Positions 1 through 45,599 are shown, numbered from the stretch's first letter. The stretch is 64,000 bases of DNA from Callipepla californica brunnescens (GCA_023055505.1 JALIRH010000039.1:3224001-3288000); one strand, 5' to 3'. Notes: generated from the letters alone by a model not told the origin. Made by a program: numbers and translations.

Positions 1-199
1 CGGATGCCCTGTGCAAAAAACTGCTTTGCTTACTTTTGCTGAAACATCTGAAGAGAGGTTGTCATGACCTGGGCAGGAGAAAGACCTCAGAGCAGTGCTA
101 GCCAGCAGCGGCCACTTGGCTCCATTACACTCCAATCTTCTTGCCTGTGTTTTAAGCACTTAAGCCAGGTTTATGATTTATTTCCCTCTGCATTCACAG

Positions 200-295
200 G
201 CACTTCCTGGACAGTAATCCAGAACAGGGTGGATGGTTCACTAGATTTCAACCAAACCTGGGACGCCTATACAAATGGTTTTGGTGATCTCAATG
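200..295 (+). CDS. ANGPTL3: ANGPTL3 exon (first in window), fibrinogen-like domain
   Basis: The exon is 96 bp. The acceptor is ...cattcacag ending at 199 and the donor GT is at 296-297. It enters with the last two bases of a codon and leaves in phase 1. It encodes [13 protein letters not shown] through GFGDLN, the early fibrinogen-like segment, and contains the N-glycosylation sequon NQT. Confidence 0.93.
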
Positions 296-2930
296 GTAAA
301 AACATTTCTTTTGCTTCTTTTCTTTGTATACATTGATTTCTTCTCAGTGAAAGGTGTTGCACAGGAGAGCAGATAAAACTACACACAAACCTAAGTAGGT
401 TGCCTCACTAGTGCAACACCAGAAAGAACAATTCAGTAAAATTATTAGTGCCACATCTTCAAAGGTGCACCTAGAAGCTCTTGCTGAATCGAGGCCAGGA
501 CAATTAAGTCTACTTTGGTTTAGAAAATATTCTGACTATCTAGGCATAGCATAGATTAAAACTGTACTTGTTGGGGCACCACAATTGACATACTTCCACC
601 TGTTTTTCAATAAGGAGCTGCAATATCTCAACTTCATCCCAATCTGGGATAGCATCTCACAACTGAGGTAGGCTTTTTCCTGTGCAGTTTCTCTGATACT
701 ATGAAAGCTATGTCTGCCCCTTTATTGGTCTCCAGTTCTCATATACTAAAGCAACATTAGGAAGGGCTAAACAAAGAATGTAGTAGGAGACCTCTGAAAA
801 GACCAACAGTTCCCAAGGCTCATATTATTGATTTAATTAAAACAATCAATAAATCCTTTTAAATACTGTATTTTCCCACATACCAACCTCAGGTTACCTG
901 TAAAATTCAACAGCAGTGGGATTGCTACGGGATTTTAGGGAACATTCAACCCATAACCCGTTCCCCCTTAAAAACTCTCCTCCAGTTACCTCCATCCTCA
1001 AATCCCCACCTCTGTCACACCTGGATTCTGACACTGTGCTGCTTAATCAAAGAAGCAGTCTCAAATAATGTATTTTAGAGGTGAATGAGTTACCTGAGGA
1101 ATGGTTTAGATATCTGAAAACCTTGGTAAGTGGGTAAATGTGTTCAGACTTGGCTCTGTACTCACAACCACTATTTGCTACGATTTCACAGAGGAGTTCT
1201 GGCTAGGCCTGAACAAGACCTATTCCATCACCAAACAAGGGGACTACATCTTACGGATTGAGCTGCGGGACTGGAAAGATAACAGACGTTACATCAATTA
1301 TGCATTCACCCTGGGAGGCCCTGAAACAGACTACGTGCTCCAGCTTTCACACATCTCCGGGAGCATCCCCAACGCGCTGCCAGAGCAGACAGAACTGCGA
1401 TTCTCAACTGTGGACCACGACGTGGCCATAATAAATGACCTCAACTGCCCACAAAACTACCTAGGTATCAGTATGCTGGGTGCACAGATGCATTGTTCCC
1501 TTGCTAAAGGAAGGCTTTAGTGAGCATTTACTGACATATGCCTGGCACTAGAAGCAGGAAAGAGAGGGCAGAAGCAGGAAAGAGTGGGAGATGTATTTGT
1601 TTGGGCTCTACAACAATGAGGTATCACTTTGCTGTTTAATAGAGGGGAATATTAAAACAGAGTGAGGCCGAGTAAATAGCTAGTTAGAACCAGCAGAACT
1701 GGTTGAAATAAAACCTAAGGCTTAGACTGTGAGCTACAGAGTACAGCTCCTCCTCCGAAGCCTGCTCTGGTGTGGCAGATTGTTTCATCTCTCCTTGCAA
1801 AGGAATGGAGGACAAACTGACTCCTGGCTACATTCTGACCACAAGCCAACAGTTTGGGTGTTTAAAAGCCAATAGAATGGGGGTGAGCTTCCACTGAAAG
1901 AAAGACTTCAGCTGTGTATCAAAAGTGTATGCTAAAATCTGTCTCTAAAGAGGAAGACAGATGAGAGGATAAATATATATTTCTCCTTAAAAATGATTTG
2001 TTGAAAAGTTTCCTAAATTCATTGATGTTATGAAGCTTTTCATGTTTTGCTGCTTTGCAGCAAAAGCAAACAGTGCAAAAAGCAATTAAACTGCAGGATT
2101 CAGGCAGTGCCAGGTGCCAGGCACCTACTTCATGCAGCAAACACTTTGCTCACAGCATTCTCAGCTGGGGATGTCTGAAACAACACTGAGTGTTACGCGC
2201 TCTAGTGACCATAGCACAGACGGACAAAGACTTACAAAGTGCTATACTTCTATATTTAGCACAGAGCCACAGTTGGTCCCCTGCCAGCTGAACTGGACTT
2301 CCAGTTCAAGATGGTGGTTAAGGACCTTGGCCAATAAAAGAAGTAATCTGTTTTGCTCCTGTAGATGCAGAGATTTACCAGGTTGTACTTGAGAAAAATA
2401 TCAGTAAATCAATAAGTCTGTTGTGGAGGGCCATGGGAAACATATGGAGCTGACCCAAATGTCCCAGTTCAGTGGAAGCATTTGTGTGTGCAGTTTTCTA
2501 CGCGCCACTACTTTTATGTGAAGCAGCCACTAAGAGGTAGCACAACATTTGTGCAGTGGCCTTCACATGGCAAGCATTCAGTGGCTCCATGTACAAGCTA
2601 CATTTCATTTGGGTACACTGGGTAATTGTCACTTTTGCTGGAACTAGCCTAAAGATTTATGTTGCTAATGGAAATTGTGTACTCAAGCTGAGCACAATAG
2701 GTTAAGGTACAACTGACAGTAAGTGATATTACAATATTTTTTCCTTAGGAGGCTGGTGGCACAGTGAATGTGAGGAAACCAATCTTAATGGGAAATATGT
2801 CGCACCAAGGTCAAAGGGAAGACTAGACAGAAGAAAAGGCTTATACTGGAAACCTAGGAATGGAAGATACTACCTGCTCAAGTCAACCAAAATAATGATA
2901 CACCCAACAGATTTAAAAATTTTTGACTGA
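200..2930 (+). CDS. ANGPTL3: ANGPTL3 (angiopoietin-like 3), 3' part, three exons: 200-295, 1192-1464, 2749-2930
   Basis: Angiopoietin-like 3 is a secreted, mainly liver-made glycoprotein. Its N-terminal coiled-coil region inhibits lipoprotein and endothelial lipases, and its C-terminal fibrinogen-like domain binds integrin. Only the C-terminal part of the fibrinogen-like domain lies here; upstream exons are outside the window. Three exons join in frame with GT-AG sites (phase 1 at both internal junctions) and end at TGA 2928-2930. Diagnostic motifs are [40 protein letters not shown], the NCP...GGWWHSEC cysteine pair, and a C-terminal [11 protein letters not shown]. The last matches ANGPTL3 better than ANGPTL4 or the angiopoietins. 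The FNQTW sequon matches a site known in human ANGPTL3, and NKT in exon 2 is a second sequon. The gene lies antisense inside a DOCK7 intron, as in mammals. Confidence 0.95.
296..1191 (+). other. ANGPTL3: ANGPTL3 intron between first and second exons in window
   Basis: GT-AG intron of 896 bp, phase 1. It is AT-rich unique-looking sequence; I recognise no repeat, RNA or coding element. Confidence 0.85.
1192..1464 (+). CDS. ANGPTL3: ANGPTL3 exon (second in window), core of fibrinogen-like domain
   Basis: The exon is 273 bp. The acceptor is cgatttcacag ending at 1191; the donor gtatca starts at 1465. Joining the lone G of the previous exon to AG restores GAG, giving EEFWLGLNK. The exon carries [11 protein letters not shown], the FSTVDHD calcium-site region and the first cysteine of the NCP motif. 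A second sequon, NKT, lies near its start. Acceptor use two bases later would break the frame. Confidence 0.93.
1465..2748 (+). other. ANGPTL3: ANGPTL3 last intron
   Basis: GT-AG intron of 1284 bp, phase 1. It holds one short direct repeat (agaagcaggaaagag at 1550-1564 and 1570-1584, 20-bp period). Otherwise nothing is recognised. Confidence 0.85.
2749..2930 (+). CDS. ANGPTL3: ANGPTL3 terminal coding exon
   Basis: The acceptor ttccttag ends at 2748. GA completes a glycine codon with the preceding G, giving GGWWHSEC, then NLNGKY, a basic [11 protein letters not shown] run, and the end [16 protein letters not shown] followed by TGA at 2928-2930. The GGWW..C motif and the C-terminal IHPTD tail are typical of the ANGPTL3 fibrinogen-like domain. 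Confidence 0.94.
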
Positions 2931-4245
2931 ATGCTCAACAGGATGCATTTGAATCCAGAACTAATAGACTGAACATCAAAGAAATTCATATTTTGTTTAA
3001 TTATGGTGCATTCTCCAATGGCATAAACCCTGAGGTGCATGTGATGGTCTTTCTGTAAGTTTGGTGAGTATTCTCCTTCACCCTAGCCCAAAAGTCAGTA
3101 TGCTAAAAGTTCAGAAGGGCTTTCATCTCCCTAGGATCAAACCCCACTGCCTAGGAAGCGGATGCCTATTTATTTATTAGATAACATTGCTTGGGGGAAA
3201 GGTTTTTAAGGCCGCTGCATTAATTTCCGGGTAGTGTAGGAGGGTACAGGAAGTGTTCAAGCAAATATAAAGGGCTGTCAAAGTTCTTCAGAACACCTGT
3301 GGGTATTGAGACTGTGGGAAAAGAAAGAAATTTTGTTTCATAAAGTAACCACTGTTATTTTATGTTTGGTTCAAGTTACTGCTGTTGAATGCTCCTTTGA
3401 GGAAATGAAAGATGAGTAACTCCCTATTTTAGGGTTCTGTGTATTTCCAGACAAACTTATGGCAGTGTACATCAGGCCAAGTTTTGCTGAAGTATTGTCC
3501 TCATTCAGCTGTAGAGATATACACACACATCAAGTAAGCCAGAGCATAGACCTAATCTTAGATATCACACTTCAGAAAGTAACTGAACCATACTTTCAAA
3601 ATGAAACTTAAGAGCTAAGCTTCAGAGCTTACTGGAAGGAGCGAGAGATCTTCTCCTTTGAAATGGCTTCAGACATCTGCAACCTTTTAATACACCTCAC
3701 TGAGAACTTAATAAGACCAAGAGAGCACAGGACAAAACGACTTTCAAACAGAGAACAGCTGAGTAACCTGTGCCTGTGGAGTCAGTGGTACCATCCAATG
3801 AACACTGTAGGCCAACCTGCGTGATGCTGTTCCTGAAAACACATTCACTTTCATTTAACTTTGGCTGCAGAATACTCCAAGGCAGAAGGACCGTCAACGT
3901 GCTTACAGATGGCTCCATGTGGAACTGTTTACTGACAAAGACCTCAATTCTGCACTTACATTGAGTCATATTGACTTGTCTGTTTTATCTTGTACAGTAT
4001 GGATTTCCTATTTCAACATTTGCAACCACGCTAAAAGCATGTGATTTGTCAGAGTATAGCAACAGTGGACAGAATGTGCTAATAACACAAACTGCAAAAA
4101 TACTACAACTGCTTATGGATGTACTGCAAAGCAGGAAACACACAGTGCTGTACATTTGTACTGGAGTACTGCAGTGTATAATTATCTCACTTCTACCAAA
4201 AAAAATCCCACAAAAAACACAATAAATTACATTTCTGAAAAGACG
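2931..4245 (+). other. ANGPTL3: ANGPTL3 3'UTR (end inferred)
   Basis: This sequence follows the stop codon and contains no other convincing coding exon. An AU-rich stretch (overlapping ATTTA) lies at 3166-3179, a possible mRNA-stability element. The best end is a canonical AATAAA at 4221-4226. Several TGTA motifs lie upstream (about 4140-4185) and a T/GT-rich stretch lies downstream (4262-4290). A second AATAAA at 4638-4643 could be an alternative end. The boundary is inferred, not observed. Confidence 0.5.
4221..4226 (+). terminator. ANGPTL3: Candidate ANGPTL3 polyadenylation signal AATAAA
   Basis: This is the canonical hexamer, with upstream TGTA motifs and a GT/T-rich downstream element 40-65 bases later. 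Cleavage would fall around 4240-4250, about 760 bp before DOCK7 exon 14 on the opposite strand. RNA 3'-end data would settle it. Confidence 0.5.
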
Positions 4246-4823
4246 TGAGATGTGGACCTTAAACTTTTTCTTGTAAGTTTTGTTTTCTAAAAGTCTCATC
4301 TGCATTTACCCAATTTCAACAACAAGAACTAACTGACTTTGCAAGTTAAGTTGGTGAAATTACACAATGGAAGAAGGCAGGGCCCCTCAGAAGTGTATCA
4401 TCTTCAGTAATACTGTGAATAAGCTTTAAATTAATAGAGGATAACAATGAAAAGAAGTCTGCTCCTGCCTGGAGTATGTAGTCACAGGAAGTTATTGCTT
4501 TCTGAAAATGCTCAAAAAATATTCTTCCAGATCCTCATTTCCTTAAAGTATTTTAAACAAAGAAATTGCTTTCAAAACAAAAAGGAAATATGAATGAAGG
4601 GATTATACATTTTCCTCATTTTTTAACCTCCACTGTAAATAAAAACATAAGCCACTGACAGTAGCAGAAAGCAGTAAAACCAGTTAGAGAGCACTGTCCT
4701 CAGCACGCAGAAAAAATGAAAAAAGAAACCTGCATAAATGTGCAAAGAACTCCACTAAGTTGTACTTCGTATTTTGAGAAAGTGAGAAACCTGTGCCATC
4801 CTGCTGCCCACAGCCAAGTTTTA

Positions 4824-39186
<34,363 letters not shown>

Positions 39187-39306
39187 GGCTCGCTCGGCGC
39201 TGGGAGCCGGGAACGGGCGCCGTAATGCTCGGCGGAGGCGCGCACCCGCGCGGCGCTGCCGGCCCGGCTCCCCCCCCTAGCCCGGTGCCGGCGGTGCCCG
39301 CCCATT

Positions 39307-39320
39307 GCTCCCCCTGCTGG
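39307..39320 (-). promoter_or_regulatory. CTCF-like motif upstream of DOCK7
   Basis: Read on the - strand this gives CCAGCAGGGGGAGC, close to the CTCF core CCASYAGRKGGCRSY. It has a mismatch at the conserved C and at the final position. It lies about 120 bp upstream of the DOCK7 ATG. Confidence 0.35.
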
Positions 39321-40919
39321 CGGCGCCGCTGCTCGCAGACATACGGCGCTCGGAGGACGCATTGTCCCCGCGCGGGCGCGGCCGCCGCTCGGCGCTCCCC
39401 ACGGCCCCGCGCGGGCGCCGCGTCCTTTTGAACACGGAGTGTCAGGCCCCGAAACCTGCACGCTGTGTGTGAGCGGTCCCGCTGGAGCCGATCGGGCTCT
39501 GTGAGCGTACGAAGCAAAGCCGGCGGGGATGGGATTGTGGCCTGCTGGCATGCGCTGCACTGCGCCGTTGTACTCAACGGAGAAAGGGATGCTCCTCGGC
39601 AAGGGGGAGGGGAGGAAACAGCCCCCAGCTTCTGCCAGGACAGAGATTTGTGCTCCTGAGCTGCCCGTGGGATGAGTGCATGCAGCACAGGGGCTGGGCG
39701 GCATAAGCCGGTCGGTCATTCATTCACCTTCTTGTATCTGAATTCTGGTCCGTCCTTGACTCTCAGAGCCACCAGAAACATTTCCTGTTTCCCATCCCAC
39801 GTGGAATTTCCGAAGTGCCAGCAGTGGAGGTGCGGGAGGGCTCGTTTAGTTGGAGGGAGAATGTTGCTGCCCAGCTCCTTCATACTGAAACCGAGAATCC
39901 TGCATTTCTGCATAGGAATATAGCTGTCAGAAGGTGACGAAGAGCAATCCAGCCCCACAACCCTGACATGCAGACACAGTGTCTGTGATTGATCAAGAAA
40001 CCTCCTGGATTTTAGGTTTCATTCTCCCGTCAGCTAGTACCCCTGACAGAACTTGTTTTGTCGGCAGGATGTGCAGAGTTGGCTCGGTGTTATCCCCAAC
40101 AAGCTACGTATCCCTTCTTGAAAGCTTTCTGCAGCTGGTTCATCAGTGCAGGCTGCCACCACTCGTCTGTCAGTGCCCAGCTCTTCACTGCCTGTCCCCG
40201 AGCTGACGCTTGGCCAGACGGGCTGCCGTGCCAGACTTGCTTCCAGCAGCACACACAGCTCTGCAGAAGGCAGAAGGGCAGTGGGTGAGACACGCTGCAC
40301 CGCGGCCGTGCCTGACAGATGTGCTCTGACATCTGAAACTGCGAGGAAGGAAAGCCAAGTCGGTGCAAATACCAGAGCTCCGAACTGCTGGCTGAGGTCG
40401 GGACACACGTCCTGCCCTGCTGCCCTTGCCAGAGAGGCAGCAGCCTCCCTGGAAGAGGAGGATAATAACTGAGAGCAATCAAGCTTTAAATTACGGCTGC
40501 AGTCTCCCCTGGGCAGTGAAGGGCCTTTGTACAATTTGCCATACGCTAAAATGGGGCGAGAGATGGGATCCCACCTCATGGTGAAGATTTGATAATGACC
40601 TTCTAACAGCCCAGAAACAGTCTACAAAGTTGGCGTCAATGACTTTAAATACTGAGAGGTGGCTGAGGGGGGCAGAGATGTACCCATGGCCTTGCAAAGT
40701 GATCCGAGAGCGCCCAGAGACTGAACCTAAACGTTGCAGTGTATGGAGCACAAACCAAGAGAAGACAAGGAAAAAGTAAAGAAATACGAGGGGGAAAAAT
40801 GGAGTATTTCACCATCTTTCAACAGTGCCAGGTGCCAAAATTCATGGTGACAACAAATCCTGGCTCTATATCTCTGACAAATCAGCATGACTGACGTTGT
40901 GGCATGTCTGTATTATTTC

Positions 40920-40990
40920 AAGTGCTGCCACTGACAGGCGCTGAATCACATCACCTCTCTGCCTGTTTTGTGAAGATAATCAGTAGAAGG
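40920..40990 (+). repeat. MIR-like ancient SINE relic
   Basis: The order of short blocks (tgctgccactgac, aatcaca, cacctctctg, cctgttttgtgaagataat) resembles the MIR core in sense orientation: the 'ctgccactgac...cacttaacctctctg...tcatctgtaaaatggggataat' pattern as I recall it. The relic is diverged, and the call rests on visual similarity only. Confidence 0.4.
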
Positions 40991-41836
40991 AAACGTTTTG
41001 TCTGAAGAAACAAACTCATGCTTCATAAAGAGAAGAGTGTGACCAGTGTGGAGTCATGTGGAGTTTCAGTCCGAAAAATACTTTTCTCTAGATATCTCTT
41101 TGGAAACTTGCAGCTTCTGATTCAAAAGCAACTGTTTGTGTGGCACGTTTTACCTGGAGTAGAAAACAGAACTGTTTTCTTTTCATTAGGGTGAAATTAC
41201 GTGTGATGGGTTATATATTTGGAGTGTTAGGCTGCTGATCTTTGTTTGTGCATATGCATTGTTCTCAAGGGTGACTGGTACCACGGGATGAGGATGAAGA
41301 TAAATCAAGACTAACTTCAGTGGAGGGTCGTGTACACTGCAATTGGTGCTTCCAAACTGCCCAATGTAATTTAATGTTTGGACAGAGATTACGTATTCCC
41401 AGGAACTAATTTAAAGCTGGAGCATTGACACTATGAGGATACTGAACAGTCATTCCTTCAGCACACTGTAATTTTTAACCATGTCAATCAGTGACTAAAT
41501 TGTTTGGTTTTGGTTTTTATTGAGAACGAATTTTACTTGGTTGTAATGAAACTTGGTAAACGCATGTTCTGAACAAAGGTCTAACTCACTGAGACTGATT
41601 ACTCCTAAATTAGGTTCTGCACAAGAAAAATCTTTCGTACTGCAGCTACAAACCAGTTTGCAAAAAGCAAACTGACCCCGTGCCTTGTTTGGTAGCAGTC
41701 CACTTACTCAGCCATTGCTTCCTTGTTCTTCTTACGTAAACTTCCTCAAAGCAAAAGCTTTGGAAACATTTTCCACTGCAAATGTGTCCAGCAGAAGTCA
41801 ATAAACAAAGAAGTAAACAAGGGTCTGTAAATTCAG

Positions 41837-41851
41837 AGAGCCATCTACTGG
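41837..41851 (-). promoter_or_regulatory. CTCF-like motif, intergenic
   Basis: Read on the - strand this gives CCAGTAGATGGCTCT, which fits the CTCF consensus CCASYAGRKGGCRSY at 14 of 15 positions. It lies between two divergent promoters, with the same orientation as the motif near DOCK7. Occupancy is unknown. Confidence 0.45.
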
Positions 41852-44800
41852 CAGCTCAGTGAAACGAATTAAATTAATTAAGGCCAAATCTCCGCCTCAC
41901 TCTTAAAAGGGATTTCTTTAAAGTTAAGGAACTTCAGATGAGCAAACTATACACACACGATTATCATTTCAAGACACATGGCAAGAGTGAAGATGCTGCT
42001 GTTCTAGGAGCAAGAAAGAGCAGCCTCGTTTGCCCAATGCCCAGATTCTGCTGGGTGAATGGGAAACTAAGGATCAGAGAGTAAAGGAGCGAGGACTGCC
42101 AGAGTGCCTACAGTCCTCCCCACATCCCTCACATCCATGCTGTTTCTTTTATAGACAGCTCAAGTCAGGCATAGCAAAAGCTAATGGAGCCAAGGTGCCC
42201 TATGTATGGTGTTTCAAAGATCAGTTTTAAAGGGAACAATATTCTTCCTTGATGTCATCAGAAGATCACAGGGGTTACACACAGCAAGAGCAATACGGTG
42301 CAGTTCTGGGCAATGAATTCAAATCATGTCTGCTACTGCATGGAGCAAAACAGCTGTGCATAAAACAGTCTCCTGCCTAGAGCAAAAGGAGGATCACACT
42401 CCTTTCCAGGCACTAATCCCGGGGCAGGGTAAGAAAATCTGTTCTTGGATGGAGTGAGTGGTATGAGCGGAATCACACTGGCAAAATCCACGGAGGCAAA
42501 CACCTAAACAGCAATCCTCAGGGGCCAGGCTCAGTTTGTTTCTTTCATCTCGGAGGAGTGCTTTGAGGATGGTGCACATACAGCTGCTGCAATTGTGTCT
42601 GCAGGCAGAATGACATACCAGGCACATGTGAGCAGGCTGACACTGGCAGAAAGGTGGCTTGTCTAGAAAAGGACTGCTGGGCCAACAGCGTATCACAGAG
42701 TCTGTGCATACACGTGGAAAAGCAACATGAGAGAATCCTTTGTTCCCTGGAAGGTTTCCCCAAAGTGTACATGTTTCTTTGTTGCTTTGCTGTGTGCTTC
42801 ATTGACTGTTAACCTCGAAGATGCCAGTTTCTTTGGGGAACCTGTGACATTCCACAGTAACAGTTCTGCTTCAGAAACAAAATACTCGTCACAGCTGTTA
42901 CATTTTAATTAAAAATCCTTCTAGTCTTCACAAAGCTCTGCATTCTTTATCTAACCATTCAATTTCCAGTGGTGTTGCTAAGCACAAACAACTGTTACAA
43001 GAGTGAGCTTTTCTGCTCTTGAATGAGCACTACATATGAGAACTATTCTAACAAACAGTTCTGCGAGCAGCAGAATTAACACAGCCTGGATTGCAGTGTT
43101 CTCCTTTTGTCCTGTTGCAGGGTCTCTTTCTACTTCAGCATCTATTCCACAGAAAACTGGAGGTATTTATTATCTCCAAGACTCTGCAAACCTGATTAAA
43201 TTGCAGAGTGGTCCTAATAGTTTCCTGAGGGAGATGGATCAGAGATGGCTTGCTTCCCTAGGAAATTAAACTAAAAATAAATGAGGAAAAATTCTCTCCT
43301 TTCCAGCTGCTTGACCTAAGGTCCTCATTGTTTACAAAACACCCAAACTGCTATTCTGTAAACAGCACGCTCTTGGCCAAACACTCAATGGACTTTTCTA
43401 AACATATTGCATGTTACTGATGACTGCTCAAGTCCCAGAGGTGAGCTAGCAGACTAGCTGCAGATACAGGGGCATCTTCATTCCCCTAGCTGCCCAGCAA
43501 TTTGGTGCTGTCTTACCATTCTGCAGTGCATTGTGTTACCATGGTACCTCAAATATCCATAAAGCAGAGAGCATCTTCTTTAATCCTTAGTCTTTTTGAC
43601 ATCACCTCTTTGTGGTACCTGTTTTGCTTACCTAGTACAAAAGGAAAGACTAATTAATTCTTCCATAATCACAGATTTAAAATATTTCATTACTCATGCC
43701 GTATAAATTTAGCACAAATAGGTGGTTTGCACGGCCTTTATGGTATTAAAATGTGGCAAGTGTAAACTATGTGACGTTTGTTAGAATTCTGTTGAACACA
43801 ATATGTTCTCTCCCACTCCTTCTGCAAATCTTTCCTACAGGAAAGGAATTAGTCAAGGTGAAGGAAACTCTCTTTACAGGTAGTTATTTATGGTTGCCTG
43901 TGGAATTATTTTGCAATCAAAGCTTTGTTTTGCATGATCTGACTGATGCAAAAAGCGGGAAATAAATATCTTCATTCTCATAACCTGATTGCCTGAGGGA
44001 TTTACAATGTATATCCAGATGGCATACTGTGTGGCCTATCAAATCAGGGCATGGTTATTAAATTTCAGAGCAGGAAGGTGTAGGCAACTAATTTCAGGCA
44101 AGGGAATAGTCATTTCATTTGATCAACTGAATAATTCTTTGTTCAATATTTACCCAAATCCAAGCCATGTGTGCTACCGAGCTCTCAATATTCGAGACCA
44201 TACACAAACAGACAAGCACATTCATCTTTGTCTTTGAAAATATAAGCAAGGATGAAACTTTAAAGAACTATTATTTCTAAAACAGGTCATAACATTCGGA
44301 AGGTGGGAGGCCTGTCTCCTTCTGCACTGACAGATTACCCGGACTGCAGGGACAGTCTTTCACGAGTTTAATACAAACAGCAAACGTGTTTGCTTTTAAA
44401 TCTTTATCTTGGCTTGGAATACGCACAGGGTGCAAGTGCAACTTTCCCTGCATCGCCGCTCCTTTCTGGTTTTGAGAAGGAACAGCAACAGCTGCTGTGG
44501 GGAGATGCTCACTGCTGGAGCTTGAAGGATGCCCCCAAAGGACCGGGATCACTGATTGATGGGAGCACAGCGGTGAGATGAAGGGCAGGAGCGAGTGGAG
44601 TGCTGAGCTCCTGCATCCCGGCTGCTACATCCTCCAAACAAGATCTGTCTTCAGCTCTGCACATGAATACCCAAGATCACGACATGGAAAAACAACACAC
44701 GTTTTCCTCCTGAACTCAAGGTTGTGCTGCTGGAGTGGCGGGCAGGTGGGCAGCGCAGGGACACGGTTGCTCAGGGGATACAGCCCATGATCTGTGGGAT

Positions 44801-44857
44801 ATGAAATTTCAGCTGCATCCCGCAGTTCTTTGCTGTTTCTTTTGGTGTATTTGTTTG

Positions 44858-44861
<4 letters not shown>

Positions 44862-44895
<34 letters not shown>

Positions 44896-44942
44896 TATGT
44901 GATTTATTTATTTATTTATTTATTGGGGGGGGGAGGGGGGGG
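44862..44942 (+). repeat. Compound microsatellite: (TA)n, (TTTA)n, then a G9-A-G8 tract
   Basis: (TA)n at 44862-44889 with an imperfect tail to 44898. An ATTT tetranucleotide array follows at 44902-44924, then nine G, an A and eight G at 44925-44942. The G-run could form a quadruplex. It is about 300 bp upstream of the ATG4C CpG island and probably length-polymorphic. Confidence 0.9.
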
Positions 44943-45241
44943 ACATCGGTTCCCAACACCTCCAGTGACCATTTTCAAGCTGAGGACAGACTGATGAAGA
45001 TCCGACCTCATGAAACGCCACAGCCAACCAACAACCCTTCGGCAGGCTGCTCCTCGCAGGAAACTGAGAGGCGCGATTCCTCTGGCACGCTTTTAAAACG
45101 CAAGCCTTAAAAAGCGATTTGAAGCGGTTAACGGCGTCAGCATGCGCTGAACTTCCAGGCCCGGGATTCAAAGCCCGTCAGCCCTCAAACAGCGCGGGGG
45201 GATGTGCGTGAGGGGCTGCGAGGCGCCGCGCCCTGCGCTGG

Positions 45242-45260
45242 ACTACATCTCCCATCATGC
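45242..45260 (+). promoter_or_regulatory. ATG4C: ZNF143/THAP11-type motif (SBS)
   Basis: The sequence ACTACATCTCCCATCATGC agrees with the known bipartite consensus ACTACAnnTCCCAnnATGC at every fixed base. It lies in the CpG island just upstream of the inferred ATG4C exon 1. Confidence 0.75.
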
Positions 45261-45307
45261 CCCGCGCGGGGGCGCCTCCGGCCGCGCCGCTCGCCGCCAC
45301 AGCGCCC

Positions 45308-45322
45308 GCTGGGAGCTGTAGT
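45308..45322 (-). promoter_or_regulatory. ATG4C: Second ZNF143/THAP11-type half motif, inverted
   Basis: The - strand reads ACTACAGCTCCCAGC, matching the ACTACAnnTCCCA core in opposite orientation. It begins about 50 bp downstream of the first motif. The ATGC half is not conserved here. Confidence 0.65.
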
Positions 45323-45359
45323 CCTTCACCCGTCCCTCACTGCTGAGCACAGGCAGATC

Positions 45360-45599
45360 GCTGCTCGGCCGGCTGCGCCGCGGGGCTCACCGTGCAGCGA
45401 GCGGCGGGCACCGTCCCCACGTTCCCCGTCATCTGAGGCGGCGGCTCGGCGGGGCGTCGCGGCGCCTCACAGCGCTCCGCCCTCACGGTACGGCGGCCGC
45501 GAAGGGCCACGGCGCGGCGGCGACGCGAGCGGGGTAGCCTTGGCCGCCCCGCGGCGCTCCGTGCGGCGCCGGTGCGGGGAGGAAGGCGACAGCGGGCAG
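45360..45599 (+). other. ATG4C: ATG4C exon 1, noncoding (5' end uncertain)
   Basis: A consensus donor CAG|gtgagg starts at 45600, within the CpG island and in the right position for a 5'UTR exon preceding the ATG-bearing exon at 47609. The 5' limit is a guess placed just after the ZNF143-type motifs. Transcript data are needed to fix it. Confidence 0.5.

Larger units (their letters stand above)
39481..45180. other. Intergenic region between divergent DOCK7 and ATG4C promoters
   Basis: About 5.7 kb separates the two CpG islands. It contains a CTCF-like motif (41837-41851), a MIR-like relic (about 40920-40990) and a compound microsatellite with a G-run (44862-44942). No ORF here resembles a known protein or shows splice structure. 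Confidence 0.75.

Noticed and set aside
40034..40579. - strand ORF of 181 codons in the DOCK7-ATG4C gap
   Set aside because: I considered an intergenic gene, but found no family similarity, promoter signature or splice signal, and overlapping ORFs occur on both strands.
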